64,000 nt of DNA from Nitratireductor sp. (GCF_017794765.1 NZ_CP051236.1:3069166-3133165), one strand, 5' to 3'. Shown: positions 1 through 11,352, counted from the first letter of the stretch. The notes: generated by a model not told the origin, from the letters alone. A program made the numbers and translations.

Positions 1-417
1 CGCATCCACCAGCGCACGCTCGTCGTGCTGGCCATGAATTTCCACAAGCTGACGTCCCACCTGGCGCATCAGCGCCACGCTGGAGGGCTGGTCGTTGATG
101 AAAACCCGCGTGCGCCCGTCAGCGCTCTGCACGCGGCGCAGGATGATGTCACCCTCATCGTCTATTGCGTTTTCTGCAAGCAGGGCCCGCACGGGGTGCG
201 AGGCCGGCAGGTCGAAAACGGCGATCACCTGTCCCTGATCCGCACCATGGCGCACCAGTGACGCATCGCCACGCCCGCCAAGCGCCAGCGAGAGGGAATC
301 GAGAAGAATGGATTTGCCGGCGCCGGTTTCACCGGTGAGCACGGAGAGCCCCCCGGAGAAATCCATGTCGAGGCGTTCAATCAGGACGATATCGCGGATC
401 GACAGGTGAGACAGCAT
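1..417 (-). CDS. recN: DNA repair protein RecN, N-terminal part (cut by window edge)
   Basis: RecN is an SMC-like ATPase acting in recombinational repair of double-strand breaks. Only the first 139 codons are in the window; the gene continues past base 1. The protein starts MLSHLSIRDIVLIERLDMDF and has a Walker A motif GETGAGKS at residues 29-36, followed by the family segment LVEIHGQHDE near residue 130. The ATG lies 8 bases after the bamD stop, so recN is the last visible gene of the lpxC-bamD-recN stretch. Identity is clear from the N-terminal ATPase half. Whether the rest is intact cannot be seen. Confidence 0.93.
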   Translation of the reverse strand, partial: MLSHLSIRDIVLIERLDMDFSGGLSVLTGETGAGKSILLDSLSLALGGRGDASLVRHGADQGQVIAVFDLPASHPVRALLAENAIDDEGDIILRRVQSADGRTRVFINDQPSSVALMRQVGRQLVEIHGQHDERALVDA

Positions 418-425
418 GGCTAGGG

Positions 426-1292
426 TCAGCCGCCCAGAATCGCCGCCCCGGCCTTGGATATCCACGAACCGGTGTTCTCACGCGGTTCCAGTCCGCCAGA
501 CTGAAGAAGGGCATAGGAATCCTTATACCAGTCGCTGTCCGGGAAGTTGTGTCCAAGAACAGCGGCAGCCGTCTGCGCTTCCGAAACGAGCCCCATCGCA
601 TAATAGGCTTCCGTCAGGCGTGCCAGCGCTTCCTCGACATGGCGCGTGTTGGGATAACTCTCAACCACACCACGGAAACGACGCACCGCGGCAACATACT
701 CACGCCGCTCCAGATAATAGCGCCCGATCTGCATTTCCTTGCCGGCGAGCTGATCTCGGGCAAAGCGAATCTTGGCCTGCGCATCCTCGACATACTCTGA
801 ATCGGGCCAACGCTGCACAACCTCTTCCATCGCTTCGAGCGTCAGGCGCGCCTCACGCTGATCCTGGGTGACGTCGCGAATCTGGCGGAAATAACTCAGT
901 CCCACGAGATACTGTGCGTAGGCCGCATCTTCCGTGGTCGGGTAAAGGGCGACATAGCGTTTACCGCCATTGATCGCCTCATCGTACTTGCCCTGCCGAT
1001 AGTTGGCGAATGTGTTCATCACCATCGCCTTGCGGGCATATTCCGAATAGGGATGCTGCCGGTCGATGGATTCGAACTTGGCACTGGCCTCCTTCAGACG
1101 GCCGGCATTCATGTTCGCCAGGCCCTGATTGTAAAGCACATCCGCCGGATCGGTCTGCTCGACATACGTCGACAGATCCAGGTCTTTCTCGGCATTGCAC
1201 GCAGCGAGAAGAAGCGAAACACCAAGCACCGAAGCCGTGGTAACGGCTGCCCTGCCTGTCCTGGTCATGCCGGCAACAAAAGTTGAACGCAT
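426..1292 (-). CDS. bamD: Outer membrane assembly lipoprotein BamD
   Basis: BamD is the essential lipoprotein of the BAM complex, which inserts beta-barrel proteins into the outer membrane. The 288-residue product has a signal peptide ending in the lipobox LLAAC with the lipidated cysteine at residue 32. Tetratricopeptide-like helices follow (for example [20 protein letters not shown], and later [20 protein letters not shown]), typical of the BamD/ComL family. A purine-rich GAGAGG site precedes the ATG. It sits between lpxC and recN, a common alphaproteobacterial order. Residues after about 245 are less conserved. An internal start at residue 9 is possible but has no better ribosome site. Confidence 0.94.
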   Translation of the reverse strand: MRSTFVAGMTRTGRAAVTTASVLGVSLLLAACNAEKDLDLSTYVEQTDPADVLYNQGLANMNAGRLKEASAKFESIDRQHPYSEYARKAMVMNTFANYRQGKYDEAINGGKRYVALYPTTEDAAYAQYLVGLSYFRQIRDVTQDQREARLTLEAMEEVVQRWPDSEYVEDAQAKIRFARDQLAGKEMQIGRYYLERREYVAAVRRFRGVVESYPNTRHVEEALARLTEAYYAMGLVSEAQTAAAVLGHNFPDSDWYKDSYALLQSGGLEPRENTGSWISKAGAAILGG

Positions 1293-1437
1293 TTCGCCTC
1301 TCGCAAACGGAAAATCAATTTCGGAACGCAGTCATAGAGCAAATGACCGCCACGCGGCAACGCTATTGCCCGCCAATCGTACAATTTTGTGGCGTTTGAG
1401 CGGGAAAGCCCGTTCGCTCTTGCAGCAAAAACCGGGT

Positions 1438-2376
1438 TCAGAGCATCCAGGGCGCGTAAACCGGCGCGCTTACGGCAACCATCTCGGCCCGACGACCCTG
1501 CTCACGGCGTGTGGTCTCGACGATCTCATAGGCAGAGCGATCGGTCAGAAGATGCCGCAGCGCCGCTGCATTGAGGCGGTGGCCACCCCGATAGGAACGG
1601 AAGCAGCCGATGAAGCGGGCTCCGGCGAGAGCCAGGTCGCCGACCGCATCGAGCATCTTGTGGCGCACGAATTCATCGGGATAACGAAGGCCTTCCATAT
1701 TGATGACCTTGTGATCCTCACCGATCACGACCGAGTTTTCCAGCGAAGAACCCAGCGCATACCCAGCGGCCCAAAGGCGCTCGACATCCTTGATGAACCC
1801 GAAAGTGCGCGCGCGCGCGACTTCCTGACGGAAATTCGCGGCATTCAGATCGAGGCCAAGCGACTGGCGACCGATTGCCGGCGTCTCAAAATCGATTTCG
1901 ACCTCGAAGCGCGTACCGTCATAGGGACGAAACTCCGCCCAGGAGCCGCCATTGTCGATCCGCACCGGTTTCACGACACGGATATACCGGCGCTTGACGG
2001 CAAGTGTGGCGATGCCGGCCTGCTCAAATGCATCCACAAAGCCGATGGCACTGCCGTCGAGAACAGGAACCTCGCTGCCATCAATCTCAATGACGACATT
2101 GTCGATCCCGACAGCCAGGAGAGCGGCCATGAGGTGTTCAACCGTGGCGACGGATTCGCCGCGCGCGTCACCAAGAGCAGTGCAAAGATCGGTCTGGCAA
2201 ACTTCCGAGGCAAGTGCGCGAATCACACGGCCCGTGCCGTCCTCATCGATGCGCTGAAAGACAATGCCGGTGTCGGCCTCGGCCGGGGAGAAATGAATGG
2301 AGACAGGCTTGCCGCTATGGACACCAATACCCGAAAGTGAGCAGCGTGCTTTGAGTGTCGTCTGATATTCGAGCAA
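1438..2376 (-). CDS. lpxC: UDP-3-O-acyl-N-acetylglucosamine deacetylase
   Basis: LpxC is the zinc enzyme of the committed step of lipid A synthesis, removing the N-acetyl group from UDP-3-O-acyl-GlcNAc in the cytoplasm. The 312-residue length is normal. The zinc ligands are visible as H81 in TVEHLMAAL and H239/D243 in RHKMLDAVGDL. The catalytic-histidine region is at H266 (RGGHRLN). The gene follows the ftsZ terminator and has its own 275-bp AT-rich upstream region, so it is probably transcribed from its own promoter together with bamD 145 bp downstream. No missing residues were noticed. Confidence 0.96.
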   Translation of the reverse strand: MLEYQTTLKARCSLSGIGVHSGKPVSIHFSPAEADTGIVFQRIDEDGTGRVIRALASEVCQTDLCTALGDARGESVATVEHLMAALLAVGIDNVVIEIDGSEVPVLDGSAIGFVDAFEQAGIATLAVKRRYIRVVKPVRIDNGGSWAEFRPYDGTRFEVEIDFETPAIGRQSLGLDLNAANFRQEVARARTFGFIKDVERLWAAGYALGSSLENSVVIGEDHKVINMEGLRYPDEFVRHKMLDAVGDLALAGARFIGCFRSYRGGHRLNAAALRHLLTDRSAYEIVETTRREQGRRAEMVAVSAPVYAPWML

Positions 2377-2594
2377 AATGGTCCCCGTGAGCTCTTCAAG
2401 GCCGCGCTTCTCAGCGCTGGCTTGTCCAACGTTTCAGGACGACACCCCCAAAATGCGTCCCACACCCCACCGTTATTCGCAACGCAAGATAATGTTGCGG
2501 AATACAGACTCCAAATCACGCTTTCTTACTTCATGTTACGGCATAAGAAAAACACGAGTGTCTTATAACTTTCTGAATTGTTTACTGAATTTTA

Positions 2595-2622
2595 ACGAAA
2601 AGGGGGATGCATCGCATCCCCC
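2595..2622 (-). terminator. Intrinsic terminator after ftsZ
   Basis: A 9-bp perfect stem (GGGGGATGC at 2602-2610 pairing with GCATCCCCC at 2614-2622) has a 3-base loop. On the minus strand the stem is followed by TTTTCGTTAAAA. It starts 30 bases after the ftsZ stop and separates the dcw operon from lpxC. The upstream gene is on the same strand, so the direction is clear. Confidence 0.8.
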
Positions 2623-2651
2623 CATCAAACGTTTGTAACAGAGTCTTTCGC

Positions 2652-4346
2652 CTAGTTTGCTTGCCGGCGAAGAAACGCGGGAATCTCCAGGTGGTCCTCT
2701 TCCTGGATGTTCCGGGCCTGTGTGGTGAGTCGGCCATGCTCATCCAGCCGCCCCTGACGCGGTGCGTAGAGCTGCCCTTCGCTTTCCGCCGCGCGACGCG
2801 GCTGAGGCGCTGCCTGACGCAGCTTGGGTTCGCGGGGCTGCTCGGCATAACCTTGATCGCCGTCGCGGCGGGAAAGCCCGTGGGTAAGGCGCTTGATCAG
2901 CCCCATCGGGCCACGATCTTCATGCTCCTGCGATTTCGCTTCCATCTCGGCTTTCACCACCGGTGGGAAGTCTTCAACGCGGGGCATCCGGGGAGCGGAG
3001 ACCTGTTCCTCCTGAACCCGCATCTGGGGCTGCGGCTCGAGGTGCTCGGCCACCGGTGCCGATTGGACCGGCTTGGGTGCCGGAGCAGCGGCTCGCGGAG
3101 CCGGCTGTACCGGCTGGGCACTGCGAAAGAGCGAGCTTTGCGGCTGAAAACCGCCATTGCTCATGGCCGGTCGCGCAGCCTGAGAGGCTGCTGGAGCCAC
3201 TGCAGGCGCAGAGGCAGGCTCTGCCGTTGTACGCTCAGCCTGGCGAATGGCCTCGGCCACCGGATCGGCAGCAGGCTGCGGCTTCGGTTCAACGGAAGCG
3301 GCCGCCGGCCGCTGCGCCTCGATCGCTCGCGGTTGCTGCATTGGACGCGTAGCCGTAGCAGGAGCGGAAATCTCGGCAGCGGACTTGTCGATGCCTGTCG
3401 CCACCACAGAAACGCGGATCACACCTTCGAGATCTTCGTCGAACGTCGCACCGAGAATGATGTTTGCGTCCGGATCGACCTCCTCGCGAATGCGGGTAGC
3501 TGCCTCGTCCACCTCGAACAGTGTCAGGTCGCGGCCGCCGGTGATCGAGATCAAAAGACCGCGAGCACCCTTCATGGAGCTCTCGTCCAGCAACGGATTG
3601 GCGATTGCCGCCTCGGCAGCGGCCATTGCACGGCCTTCGCCGGAAGCCTCGCCCGTGCCCATCATGGCCTTGCCCATCTCGCGCATCACCGAGCGAACGT
3701 CGGCGAAGTCGAGGTTGATCAGGCCTTCCTTGACCATCAGGTCGGTGATGCAGGCAACGCCTGAATAGAGCACCTGGTCAGCCATCGCGAAAGCGTCGGC
3801 GAAGGTGGTCTTGTCATTGGCGATGCGGAAGAGGTTCTGGTTCGGAATGACGATCAGCGTATCGACGCATTTCTGCAGTTCCTCGATACCGGCTTCCGCC
3901 GTCTTCATGCGGCGCTGGCCTTCGAAATGGAACGGCTTGGTGACGACGCCGACAGTCAGAATACCCTTCTCACGGGCAGCGCGCGCCACAACGGGAGCAG
4001 CACCGGTGCCGGTACCGCCGCCCATGCCTGCGGTCACGAAGCACATATGGGTGGAGGACAGGTGATCGACCAGCTCGTCGATGCATTCTTCGGCGGCGGC
4101 TTTGCCAACTTCGGGCTGCGAACCGGCACCCAGCCCCTCGGTCACGGCAGCACCAAGCTGGATCAGGCGTTCGGCCTTGGATTGGGTCAGAGCCTGTGCG
4201 TCCGTATTGGCGACGACGAACTCGACGCCACGCAGGCCGGCATTGATCATGTTGTTGACGGCGTTTCCGCCCCCGCCTCCGACACCGAACACGGTGATGC
4301 GTGGCTTCAGCTCGGTAATATCCGGCTTCTGCAGATTGATAGTCAT
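2652..4346 (-). CDS. ftsZ: Cell division GTPase FtsZ, long form
   Basis: FtsZ is the tubulin-like GTPase that forms the Z ring. The 564-residue protein has the glycine-rich nucleotide loop [10 protein letters not shown] near residue 21 and the tubulin signature GGGTGTG at 109-115. A globular core of about 320 residues is followed by a roughly 220-residue Ala/Pro/Gln-rich linker and the C-terminal peptide EIPAFLRRQ, which in the family binds FtsA and other partners. The long linker is typical of Hyphomicrobiales and Caulobacterales. The gene is last in the dcw cluster, 66 bp after ftsA, and ends just before a strong terminator. No frameshift is evident. Confidence 0.97.
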   Translation of the reverse strand: MTINLQKPDITELKPRITVFGVGGGGGNAVNNMINAGLRGVEFVVANTDAQALTQSKAERLIQLGAAVTEGLGAGSQPEVGKAAAEECIDELVDHLSSTHMCFVTAGMGGGTGTGAAPVVARAAREKGILTVGVVTKPFHFEGQRRMKTAEAGIEELQKCVDTLIVIPNQNLFRIANDKTTFADAFAMADQVLYSGVACITDLMVKEGLINLDFADVRSVMREMGKAMMGTGEASGEGRAMAAAEAAIANPLLDESSMKGARGLLISITGGRDLTLFEVDEAATRIREEVDPDANIILGATFDEDLEGVIRVSVVATGIDKSAAEISAPATATRPMQQPRAIEAQRPAAASVEPKPQPAADPVAEAIRQAERTTAEPASAPAVAPAASQAARPAMSNGGFQPQSSLFRSAQPVQPAPRAAAPAPKPVQSAPVAEHLEPQPQMRVQEEQVSAPRMPRVEDFPPVVKAEMEAKSQEHEDRGPMGLIKRLTHGLSRRDGDQGYAEQPREPKLRQAAPQPRRAAESEGQLYAPRQGRLDEHGRLTTQARNIQEEDHLEIPAFLRRQAN

Positions 4347-4412
4347 TGTCCTCGTCCTTTCCGCCTTTGCCGCCGCCTCGCCGCCGCGGTCGTCATTTGG
4401 GGCGCGCCCCCG

Positions 4413-5729
4413 CTAGAAGTTGCTTTTCAGCCATTGGCTGACGCGCTGGAACCGGCCGCCAGTGCCGGTTGCGCGAGTGAAAATGCCGCTCTTGCCGCTG
4501 CGGCCACGGTTTTCGAACTCCGCTACCTGCGGATAAATCAACAGCCCCACGGACGCGGAAAAAGCCGCCCCCTTGGCCGCTTCGGGCAACCCCGCCACGC
4601 CGAGCGGACGCCCGAGCCTGACATTGCGCCCGAACAGTCGCCGGGTTGCTTCCGGCAAACCGACGAGCTGGCTCGCGCCCCCCGTCAGAACCACCCTGCG
4701 CCCGACAAGGCCGCCGTAGCCGGAGCGGCTGAGCTTGTCGCGAGCCATCTCCAGCGTTTCCTCGATGCGCGCACGGATGATCCTTGTCATAACCGCACGT
4801 GGCACCTGTATCGGCTGTTCGCTCGGATCAGCCCCCATCGGGTGGATCGAAACGATATCCCGGTCGTCGCTCGAAGACATGAGCGCCGAACCGTGCATCA
4901 CCTTGAGCCGCTCGGCATCCTCGAGCCGCGCCGAAAGGCCACGCACCAGATCCATGGTCACATGGTTGCCTCCCACCGGCAGCGCGTCGGCCCACACGAA
5001 TTTTCCTTCTGCGAAAACAGAGATCGTCGTCGTGCCGCCACCCATGTCGATACAGGCAGCACCCATCTGCGCCTCATCGTCCACCAGTGCTGCCAGACCG
5101 CTCGCATAGGGTGTTGCCACCATACGCTCGACCGAAAGATGCGAACGGTTGATGCAAAGCTCCAGATTGCGCAGCGGCGCCGCATCCGCCGTCAGGATGT
5201 GCATGTCGACACCAAGCTCCGCGCCGACCATCCCGCGTGGATCGCGAATGCCGCGCTCTGCATCGAGGCTGAACCCTGTTGCCAGCGAATGCACCACTTC
5301 ACGCTCGGTCTCGAGCCCCTGCCGCGCACCGGCCGCGAGAACACGGTTGATGTCGGACTGGGCGACTTCGTGACCGCCAAGATTGATCGACGCCGAAATC
5401 GTCTCGCTGCGCAGCCGCCCCGCCGACACGTTGACGATCAGCGAATCCACGGTCAGCCCCGCCATGCGCTCGGCCGCATCCACAGCCAGCCGGATCGCCT
5501 CCTCGGCCCGGTCGAGATCGACGATCACACCGGACTTCATGCCCTGCGACTGCTGATGGCCGATGCCGATGACTTTCACACGGTGAGTGCGGTGCCGCAG
5601 CGCCCGCCCCTCTTCCGCCGGCATGAGCCTGGCTATGATGCAGCAGACCTTGCTCGACCCGACGTCAAGCACAGTGATGATGCCGGAGCGGCGGGCAGCG
5701 CCTTTCTTGGGATCTGATAACCAGCTCAT
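4413..5729 (-). CDS. ftsA: Cell division protein FtsA
   Basis: FtsA is the actin-like ATPase that tethers FtsZ to the membrane. The 438-residue product shows the actin-fold motifs DVGSSKVCC near residue 22, DMGGGTTTISVFAEG near 228 and a VLTGGASQL segment near 350. The C-terminus RVSQWLKSNF matches the amphipathic membrane-targeting helix of the family. The start overlaps the ftsQ stop by 4 bases (ATGA), implying coupled translation. Length is slightly above the enterobacterial form because of an N-terminal extension, which is normal for alphaproteobacteria. Confidence 0.96.
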   Translation of the reverse strand: MSWLSDPKKGAARRSGIITVLDVGSSKVCCIIARLMPAEEGRALRHRTHRVKVIGIGHQQSQGMKSGVIVDLDRAEEAIRLAVDAAERMAGLTVDSLIVNVSAGRLRSETISASINLGGHEVAQSDINRVLAAGARQGLETEREVVHSLATGFSLDAERGIRDPRGMVGAELGVDMHILTADAAPLRNLELCINRSHLSVERMVATPYASGLAALVDDEAQMGAACIDMGGGTTTISVFAEGKFVWADALPVGGNHVTMDLVRGLSARLEDAERLKVMHGSALMSSSDDRDIVSIHPMGADPSEQPIQVPRAVMTRIIRARIEETLEMARDKLSRSGYGGLVGRRVVLTGGASQLVGLPEATRRLFGRNVRLGRPLGVAGLPEAAKGAAFSASVGLLIYPQVAEFENRGRSGKSGIFTRATGTGGRFQRVSQWLKSNF

Positions 5730-6646
5730 ATCTGCGCCCCGTCTGCAATTCGCGTCTTGTAGCGCTCACGCATCGCGTCCTGGTGCGCCTTGGCAGCTTC
5801 TTCCGAAAGACCGATCGCCATACGATCGGCGAGCCGCATATCCACCGAGATGATATCGCGCGACAGAAGGCCGTTCTTGCGATCAAGCGCGGCAAGCGTT
5901 GCCAGTGTCAGCGCCTCGTTATTCTCGGGCAGCTTCACGGTCACACCGTTCTTAAGCCGCAGATCCCAGCGCCTGTCTCCAACACGGATATAGGCCCGCA
6001 CCTCGTTTGCGATGGCTGGATGCCGGGCAACCTTGGCGATGAATTCAGGCCCGGCCTCGCGCGCGCCAACGCCGATCACCATCGGCAGCGCCGCATGACG
6101 TCCGCCATCGAACGGCGCGATCACAGCTCCGTCTTTCTCGATCAGCGACAGCTCATTGCCATGCTGCCAGATCGCAAAGGGCCTCTTCTCGGTGATGTCC
6201 ACTTCGAGAGTGGCCGGATAGACCTTGCGCACGGCAACGCCTTCGACCCAGGGCAGACCGGAAAGACGCTGCCTGGCATCCTCGGCATTGAAGCCCACCA
6301 GAGCCGTCCAGCCGTTCAGGCCGACTTCCTGCAGAACATCGATCTCCGAGGTTTCCTGATTGCCGATCACGTTGACCTGCGCGATGGCAAGCCCCGTGCG
6401 CGCGGTGACGCTCTGCAGAACCTGCGGCAGATGCCCGCCCGCAACGATGCCGTAAACCGCCGTGGTTCCAAGCAGAACCGCAGTTGCGATCGTAGCGCCA
6501 TAGCGTGGCGCTTCGACTTCCCCTGCATTGACCCTGTGCATGAAGCGCGCCGGACGGCGCAACCAGCGCGGCAATACGATGTCGCCTCCGCGAAAGCGTC
6601 CGCCGCTCCGGCCCGTTCCGGCTTGAGATGACGTCAGCGAGAACAC
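5726..6646 (-). CDS. ftsQ: Cell division protein FtsQ
   Basis: FtsQ is a bitopic divisome protein linking FtsL/FtsB-type partners to the ring. The product has a basic cytoplasmic N-terminus, one transmembrane segment ([17 protein letters not shown]), a POTRA domain ([16 protein letters not shown], then [13 protein letters not shown]) and a beta domain ending with the divisome residues. I chose the GTG at 6646 because GGAGG lies 7 bases upstream of it; an in-frame TTG at 6667 has nothing comparable. The gene overlaps the end of ddlB by 13 bases and the start of ftsA by 4, so translation is probably coupled throughout. Confidence 0.92.
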   Translation of the reverse strand: MFSLTSSQAGTGRSGGRFRGGDIVLPRWLRRPARFMHRVNAGEVEAPRYGATIATAVLLGTTAVYGIVAGGHLPQVLQSVTARTGLAIAQVNVIGNQETSEIDVLQEVGLNGWTALVGFNAEDARQRLSGLPWVEGVAVRKVYPATLEVDITEKRPFAIWQHGNELSLIEKDGAVIAPFDGGRHAALPMVIGVGAREAGPEFIAKVARHPAIANEVRAYIRVGDRRWDLRLKNGVTVKLPENNEALTLATLAALDRKNGLLSRDIISVDMRLADRMAIGLSEEAAKAHQDAMRERYKTRIADGAQI

Positions 6647-7560
6647 GAGGCGTCCTCCACAATCCAACTCAACAATTCACCAAACCCAATTCCCGCCGCA
6701 GCGGCGATCTCGGGCACCAGAGAGGTTGGCGTCATGCCGGGCTGCGTGTTTACCTCCAACCAGACAAGCTCCCCATCATCGGATTTGCGATCGTCGAAAC
6801 GGAAGTCGGACCGGGACACGCCCCGGCAGCCAATAGCCTTGTGTGCCTTAAGGGCCAGTGTTTCTATTTTTTGGTAAATATTTGGTGAAAGTTTTGCCGG
6901 GCATTCGTGTTTTGAGCCGCCGGGAACGTATTTTGAATCATAATCGTAGAAGGCGTGCCCGACCGGAATGATCTCCGCGATGCCAAGCACCCGGTCCCCC
7001 ATCACCGCGCAGGTGAATTCACGCCCGGCAATGTAGCGCTCCACCATCACGCGCTCGCCGTATTGCCACTCGGTGGACCCGATAATCTGCGGCGGGTTGC
7101 TCTGCCCTTCGGTGACAATGACCACACCGAAGCTCGACCCCTCATTGACAGGCTTCACCACATAGGGCGGCGCCATGGGGTGCTCGTTGCCGATCTCGAA
7201 ACGGTTCACCACCAGCGCATCGGCAACGGGAATACCCTCAGCCTTCGCCACCGTCTTGGCGAGCTGTTTGTCCATAGCCAATGCGGATGCGAGCACTCCC
7301 GAATGCGTGTAGGGGATGTCGAGATATTCGAGAATCCCCTGGATCGCCCCATCCTCACCGAACGGACCGTGCAATGCATTGAAGGCGACATCCGGGTTGA
7401 GTTCGGACAGAACACGCGCCACATCGCGCCCGACATCGACGCGCGTGACGGCATATCCCTCAACCTCGAGAGCATCGGCGCAGGCAGTGCCGGAAGAAAG
7501 ACTGACCGGCCGTTCAGAGGAAAAACCTCCCATAAGTACGGCAACGTTCTTTCTCTTCAT
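6634..7560 (-). CDS. ddlB: D-alanine-D-alanine ligase
   Basis: Ddl joins two D-alanines with ATP for the peptidoglycan pentapeptide, in the cytoplasm. The 308-residue length is typical of the DdlB type. Visible family elements are the N-terminal [15 protein letters not shown] loop, the [12 protein letters not shown] motif, [11 protein letters not shown] of the ATP-grasp fold and the C-terminal EVNTQPGMT metal-binding motif. It is first after the 308-bp gap that separates it from murB, so it may have its own promoter. Its 3' end overlaps ftsQ. Confidence 0.96.
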   Translation of the reverse strand: MKRKNVAVLMGGFSSERPVSLSSGTACADALEVEGYAVTRVDVGRDVARVLSELNPDVAFNALHGPFGEDGAIQGILEYLDIPYTHSGVLASALAMDKQLAKTVAKAEGIPVADALVVNRFEIGNEHPMAPPYVVKPVNEGSSFGVVIVTEGQSNPPQIIGSTEWQYGERVMVERYIAGREFTCAVMGDRVLGIAEIIPVGHAFYDYDSKYVPGGSKHECPAKLSPNIYQKIETLALKAHKAIGCRGVSRSDFRFDDRKSDDGELVWLEVNTQPGMTPTSLVPEIAAAAGIGFGELLSWIVEDASCSR

Positions 7561-7868
7561 GGTCCGGCTACCCCCTTGTCCGGCCGCCCAGAATTTTGGG
7601 CGATAAGCTGCATTGGCCGAGTGAGACCTCCTCGATTAGGAAAGCCCCCGACCCGAACGCCGCGACTCAAATCAGTGATTACTTATGAGCCAAAGAATCA
7701 GAGGTTTGATTCCATGGCAAGGGCTTGAGATTCCCGACGATTCAATTTTCTGAAAATTTTACACTTTGTGAACGCGAACACCCGTGTCGCGCAACTTGAC
7801 ACGGCACGGCTGTATGAGCGTCAAAATCGTAAGAGAACCTTGCGTCGCGCGAAAAGTCGCATGCGAGC
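7561..7868. other. 308-bp non-coding gap between murB and ddlB
   Basis: This is the only sizeable break inside the otherwise compact mur/fts cluster. It is more AT-rich than its surroundings, with a stretch near 7740-7765 reading TTTTCTGAAAATTTT. The reading frames across it show no family features and no good ribosome sites. It probably carries a promoter for ddlB-ftsQ-ftsA-ftsZ, but I could not pick a convincing -35/-10 pair, and no clear terminator hairpin was found. Confidence 0.4.
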
Positions 7869-8831
7869 TCAGAGCATCTGCCCCAACAGCGGATCGATCT
7901 CGCGCCCCGGCCTGAATTCGCCAATGCGCTTGATCTCCCAATCCAGGCGAATCCCTGAATGCTCAAGCACACGAGCCCGGACCGTTTCACCCAGATATTC
8001 AAGGTCGTACCCGCTCGCCGTACCCGTGTTGATCATGAAATTGCAATGCATGGGCGACATCTGCGCCCCGCCGATGGTGAGGCCGCGGCATCCCGCCTTG
8101 TCGACCTCTTTCCAGGCCGATGACCCGGGAGGGTTCTTGAACGTTGAACCGCCTGTCTTTTCACGTATCGGCTGCACGGTCTCGCGATGATGCTGCACGG
8201 CATCCATCTCTTTCTGGATCGTCTCCCGGTCTTCGGGATAGCCCTCCATCAGCGCAGAGGTGAAGATCAGATCTTTCGGCACCGAGGAATGGCGGTAGTC
8301 GTATCCCATATCGGCGTTCGAGAAGATGTGTAGTTCGCCCTTCCGGTCAAGCGCGCGCACTTCCACGACCCGCTCCCTGGTCTCGACGCCATTGGCGCCC
8401 GCATTCATGCGCAGCGCACCACCCAGCCCGCCCGGTATGCCGTGGTAAAAGTGAAATCCACCGATGCCCGCCTCCAGCGCCGCGGCTGCGAGACGTTTGT
8501 CGGGGATGGCCGCTCCTGCACGGATTCGCGTATCCGAAACAATCTCTGCCTGCCCGAAGCCCTTGGCCGACAGGCGAACCACAAAACCACGAATGCCACC
8601 TTCGCGCACGAGAAGGTTCGAACCGATCCCCACCATGGTCACCGGAATGTCTTCCGGCACCGCCTTCAGGAAGGCAGCCAGATCCTCTTCATCAGCAGGC
8701 TGAAACAGCGCGTCGGCGGGCCCGCCGGCGCGAAACCAGGTGATCTTGTCCATGCCGGCGTCGGGTGTCAGACGCCCCCGCAGCCCCGACAGACGATCCC
8801 CGAGACGGTCGAGCAGAGCGGCCCCACTCAT
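7869..8831 (-). CDS. murB: UDP-N-acetylenolpyruvoylglucosamine reductase
   Basis: MurB reduces enolpyruvyl-UDP-GlcNAc to UDP-MurNAc using FAD and NADPH. The 320-residue product has the FAD-binding segments [13 protein letters not shown] near residue 30, [13 protein letters not shown] near 68 and [16 protein letters not shown] near 130. [14 protein letters not shown] near 225 carries the conserved catalytic serine region. It is the short type I/II form usual in alphaproteobacteria. The ATG overlaps the murC stop by 4 bases. Confidence 0.96.
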   Translation of the reverse strand: MSGAALLDRLGDRLSGLRGRLTPDAGMDKITWFRAGGPADALFQPADEEDLAAFLKAVPEDIPVTMVGIGSNLLVREGGIRGFVVRLSAKGFGQAEIVSDTRIRAGAAIPDKRLAAAALEAGIGGFHFYHGIPGGLGGALRMNAGANGVETRERVVEVRALDRKGELHIFSNADMGYDYRHSSVPKDLIFTSALMEGYPEDRETIQKEMDAVQHHRETVQPIREKTGGSTFKNPPGSSAWKEVDKAGCRGLTIGGAQMSPMHCNFMINTGTASGYDLEYLGETVRARVLEHSGIRLDWEIKRIGEFRPGREIDPLLGQML

Positions 8832-10231
8832 CCCTTTGCCCCCAGCTCGTCAGGAAGCGCATAGGCCCATTGCGTGATGTTGCCGGCGCCCAGATAGACG
8901 ATAAAATCGCCCTCTTCCGCCCAGCTTCGCACTATGGGTTCCACCGCTTCCGGCCCTTCGATATGGGCAACGTCTCGATGTCCGGCCGCACGGATCCGTG
9001 CCACTAGCGTTTCAGACGACACGCCTTCGATCGGGTCTTCACCGGCAGCATAGACCGGGGCAATCAACACCTTGTCGGCCTCGTTGAAACATGCCGCAAA
9101 ATCATCGTAGAGATCGTGCAGCCGCGAATAACGGTGCGGCTGAGCAATGGCGAGAATACGCCCCTTGCAGGCTTCCCGGGCGGCTTTCAGAACCGCACGG
9201 ATCTCCACCGGATGATGCCCATAATCATCGAAGACGCTCACGCCGTTCCAGCTTCCGGTGAGCGTGAAACGGCGTTTGACGCCGCCAAAGCCCGCAAGGC
9301 CAGTACGGATCGCCTCATGGTCGATGCCCAGTTCATGCGCCACGGCGATCGCCGCCGTCGCGTTCGAAACATTGTGTTTTCCGGGCATGGGCAGGCGCAG
9401 TCCTTCGAGCGTTTCCGTGCCACCCGTCTTGCGATCGCGAAAGGTCACGTCAAACACGGAAACCGGCCCATCCATCCGGTGATTGGCAAAGCGCACATCC
9501 GACTGCGGGTTTTCGCCATAAGTGATAACCCGGCGATCCTCGATCCGCCCGACAAGCGCCTGAACCTCGGCGTGGTCGATACACATGGCAGCAAAGCCAT
9601 AAAACGGTACATTCTCGACAAACTGGCGAAACGCTGCGCGCAGTTTGTCGAAATCACCATAATGATCGAGATGCTCCGGATCGATATTGGTGATGACGGC
9701 AATTTCAGCCGGCAGCTTCAGGAAGCTTCCATCGCTTTCATCGGCCTCCACCACCATCCAGTCACCTTCGCCCATACGCGCATTGGTGCCATAGGCGTTG
9801 ATAATCCCGCCATTGATCACGGTTGGATCGAAACCGCCCGCATCGAACAACGCGGCCACCATCGACGTGGTTGTGGTCTTGCCGTGCGTTCCGCCAATGG
9901 CGACCGCCTGGCGAAAGCGCATCAACTCGGCCAGCATCTCTGCGCGACGCACGATTGGCAGGTGTTTCTCGCGCGCAGCCACCAGTTCCGGATTGTTCTT
10001 CCTGATGGCAGTGGAGACGACGATGACTTCAGCCTCTCCCAGATTCTCTGCGGAATGACCGACGAAAACCTCGATCCCCTTATCGCGCAGCCGCACGACA
10101 TTGGGGTTTTCGGCCTGGTCCGAGCCCTGCACCTGGTACCCCAGCGTATGCAGCGCTTCCGCGATACCACTCATGCCGATGCCGCCGATGCCGACGAAGT
10201 GCACGGTTCCGATCGTCTCCGGCATTTTCAT
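8828..10231 (-). CDS. murC: UDP-N-acetylmuramate-L-alanine ligase
   Basis: MurC adds L-alanine to UDP-MurNAc using ATP, the first amino-acid step of the stem peptide. The 467-residue protein begins with the Rossmann motif [15 protein letters not shown] and has the ATP loop GTHGKTTT at 114-121. [14 protein letters not shown] and the [11 protein letters not shown] segment of the Mur ligase middle domain follow, and [10 protein letters not shown] near residue 320 starts the C-terminal domain. It overlaps murG by 4 bases upstream and murB by 4 downstream. Confidence 0.97.
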   Translation of the reverse strand: MKMPETIGTVHFVGIGGIGMSGIAEALHTLGYQVQGSDQAENPNVVRLRDKGIEVFVGHSAENLGEAEVIVVSTAIRKNNPELVAAREKHLPIVRRAEMLAELMRFRQAVAIGGTHGKTTTTSMVAALFDAGGFDPTVINGGIINAYGTNARMGEGDWMVVEADESDGSFLKLPAEIAVITNIDPEHLDHYGDFDKLRAAFRQFVENVPFYGFAAMCIDHAEVQALVGRIEDRRVITYGENPQSDVRFANHRMDGPVSVFDVTFRDRKTGGTETLEGLRLPMPGKHNVSNATAAIAVAHELGIDHEAIRTGLAGFGGVKRRFTLTGSWNGVSVFDDYGHHPVEIRAVLKAAREACKGRILAIAQPHRYSRLHDLYDDFAACFNEADKVLIAPVYAAGEDPIEGVSSETLVARIRAAGHRDVAHIEGPEAVEPIVRSWAEEGDFIVYLGAGNITQWAYALPDELGAKG

Positions 10232-11352
10232 GCGTGGCTTCCTTCTTTCACTGATTTGGCAGATTGGCCGGAGGCAATAGCCTCAACGAGGTCCGCAAGC
10301 AACGTAGCCGCATTCGTTTTACCCACGCCTTGCGCTGCCACAGCCATGTCGGCGAGGCGTTGAGGCTGCTCCATCGCTCCGCCGATCAGTTCGGCAAGCC
10401 GCTCCACGCTGAGCGTGGCCTGCGGATGGAGTTCAGCTCCCCCGGCGCGCTCCAGCGCTGCTGCATTGGCTGCCTGATCGTGGTCGAGAGCATGTGGATA
10501 TGGCACCAGAAAGGCCGGTCGGCCAATCGCCGCAATCTCCGAAACGGTCGAGGCACCCGAACGCGATATCACCAGATGGCTCTCGGCAATGCGCCGCGCC
10601 ATATCGTTGAAAAATGTCGAAACCTCTGCCGGCACACCGAGCTTGTCATAAGCGGCACGAACATCCGCTTCGTCTTCCGGCCGCGCCTGTTGAGTGACGC
10701 GAAGTCGTTTGACCTGCTTCGGTGCGAGTTTTGCAATGGCCGTCGGGATGGCGTCGGAAAAAAACTGCGCGCCCTGGCTGCCGCCAAAGACAAGCAGACG
10801 AAACACCTCTTGAGAACCCGCCGCGCGATAGGTCTCGCCAGCCGCCTCGATAACCGCCGGACGGACCGGATTGCCCGTGGCGATAATTTTGTCCGCAAAC
10901 GGTCCTTCATCGGCCAGAAAACCACCGGCAATGGCCTGAACACGCGATGCCAGCGCCTTGTTGGCGCGCCCCATCACGGCGTTCTGTTCATGGATAAGTG
11001 CCGGAATGCCTCGCCGCGTCGCCGCCCAGAGCGGCGGCAGGGTCGGGTATCCGCCGAAACCGACCACCGCGGCTGGCTTCAGCCGTTGCATCAGCGCCGA
11101 AGCCTGCTTGACGCCACGCCAGATGGTCCAGCCTGCTTTCAGGAGCGCTACCGGGTTTTTCGAACCGAATGTGGCGCTCTCGATGATATGGGTTTCCTCG
11201 GCCGGAAAATCGCCTGAGAAACGCGCCGCCCGCTTGTCAGTCGCCAGGTGCACCTGCCAGTCACGCGCGCGTAGCGCATGTGCCAGCGCTTCGGCCGGAA
11301 AGAGATGACCGCCGGTCCCACCGGCGGCAAGAAGTATCGCGCCTTTACCCAT
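10228..11352 (-). CDS. murG: Lipid II synthase GlcNAc transferase MurG
   Basis: MurG transfers GlcNAc to lipid I at the inner face of the membrane, making lipid II. The protein (374 residues from the chosen start) opens with [15 protein letters not shown], the glycine-rich loop of the family, and has [11 protein letters not shown] near residue 100, the donor-site segment [16 protein letters not shown] and the downstream [15 protein letters not shown] placed the start at the ATG beginning [10 protein letters not shown] longer in-frame start at 11391 would add 13 residues inside ftsW with no homology value. The gap to ftsW is 1 base. Confidence 0.96.
   Translation of the reverse strand: MGKGAILLAAGGTGGHLFPAEALAHALRARDWQVHLATDKRAARFSGDFPAEETHIIESATFGSKNPVALLKAGWTIWRGVKQASALMQRLKPAAVVGFGGYPTLPPLWAATRRGIPALIHEQNAVMGRANKALASRVQAIAGGFLADEGPFADKIIATGNPVRPAVIEAAGETYRAAGSQEVFRLLVFGGSQGAQFFSDAIPTAIAKLAPKQVKRLRVTQQARPEDEADVRAAYDKLGVPAEVSTFFNDMARRIAESHLVISRSGASTVSEIAAIGRPAFLVPYPHALDHDQAANAAALERAGGAELHPQATLSVERLAELIGGAMEQPQRLADMAVAAQGVGKTNAATLLADLVEAIASGQSAKSVKEGSHA

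Noticed and set aside
1195..2340. Long plus-strand frame opposite lpxC and bamD start
   Set aside because: It is antisense to lpxC, which has full catalytic motifs, and has no family features or ribosome site.
3927..5717. 596-codon plus-strand frame opposite ftsZ and ftsA
   Set aside because: High GC keeps antisense frames open; ftsZ and ftsA on the other strand are certain.
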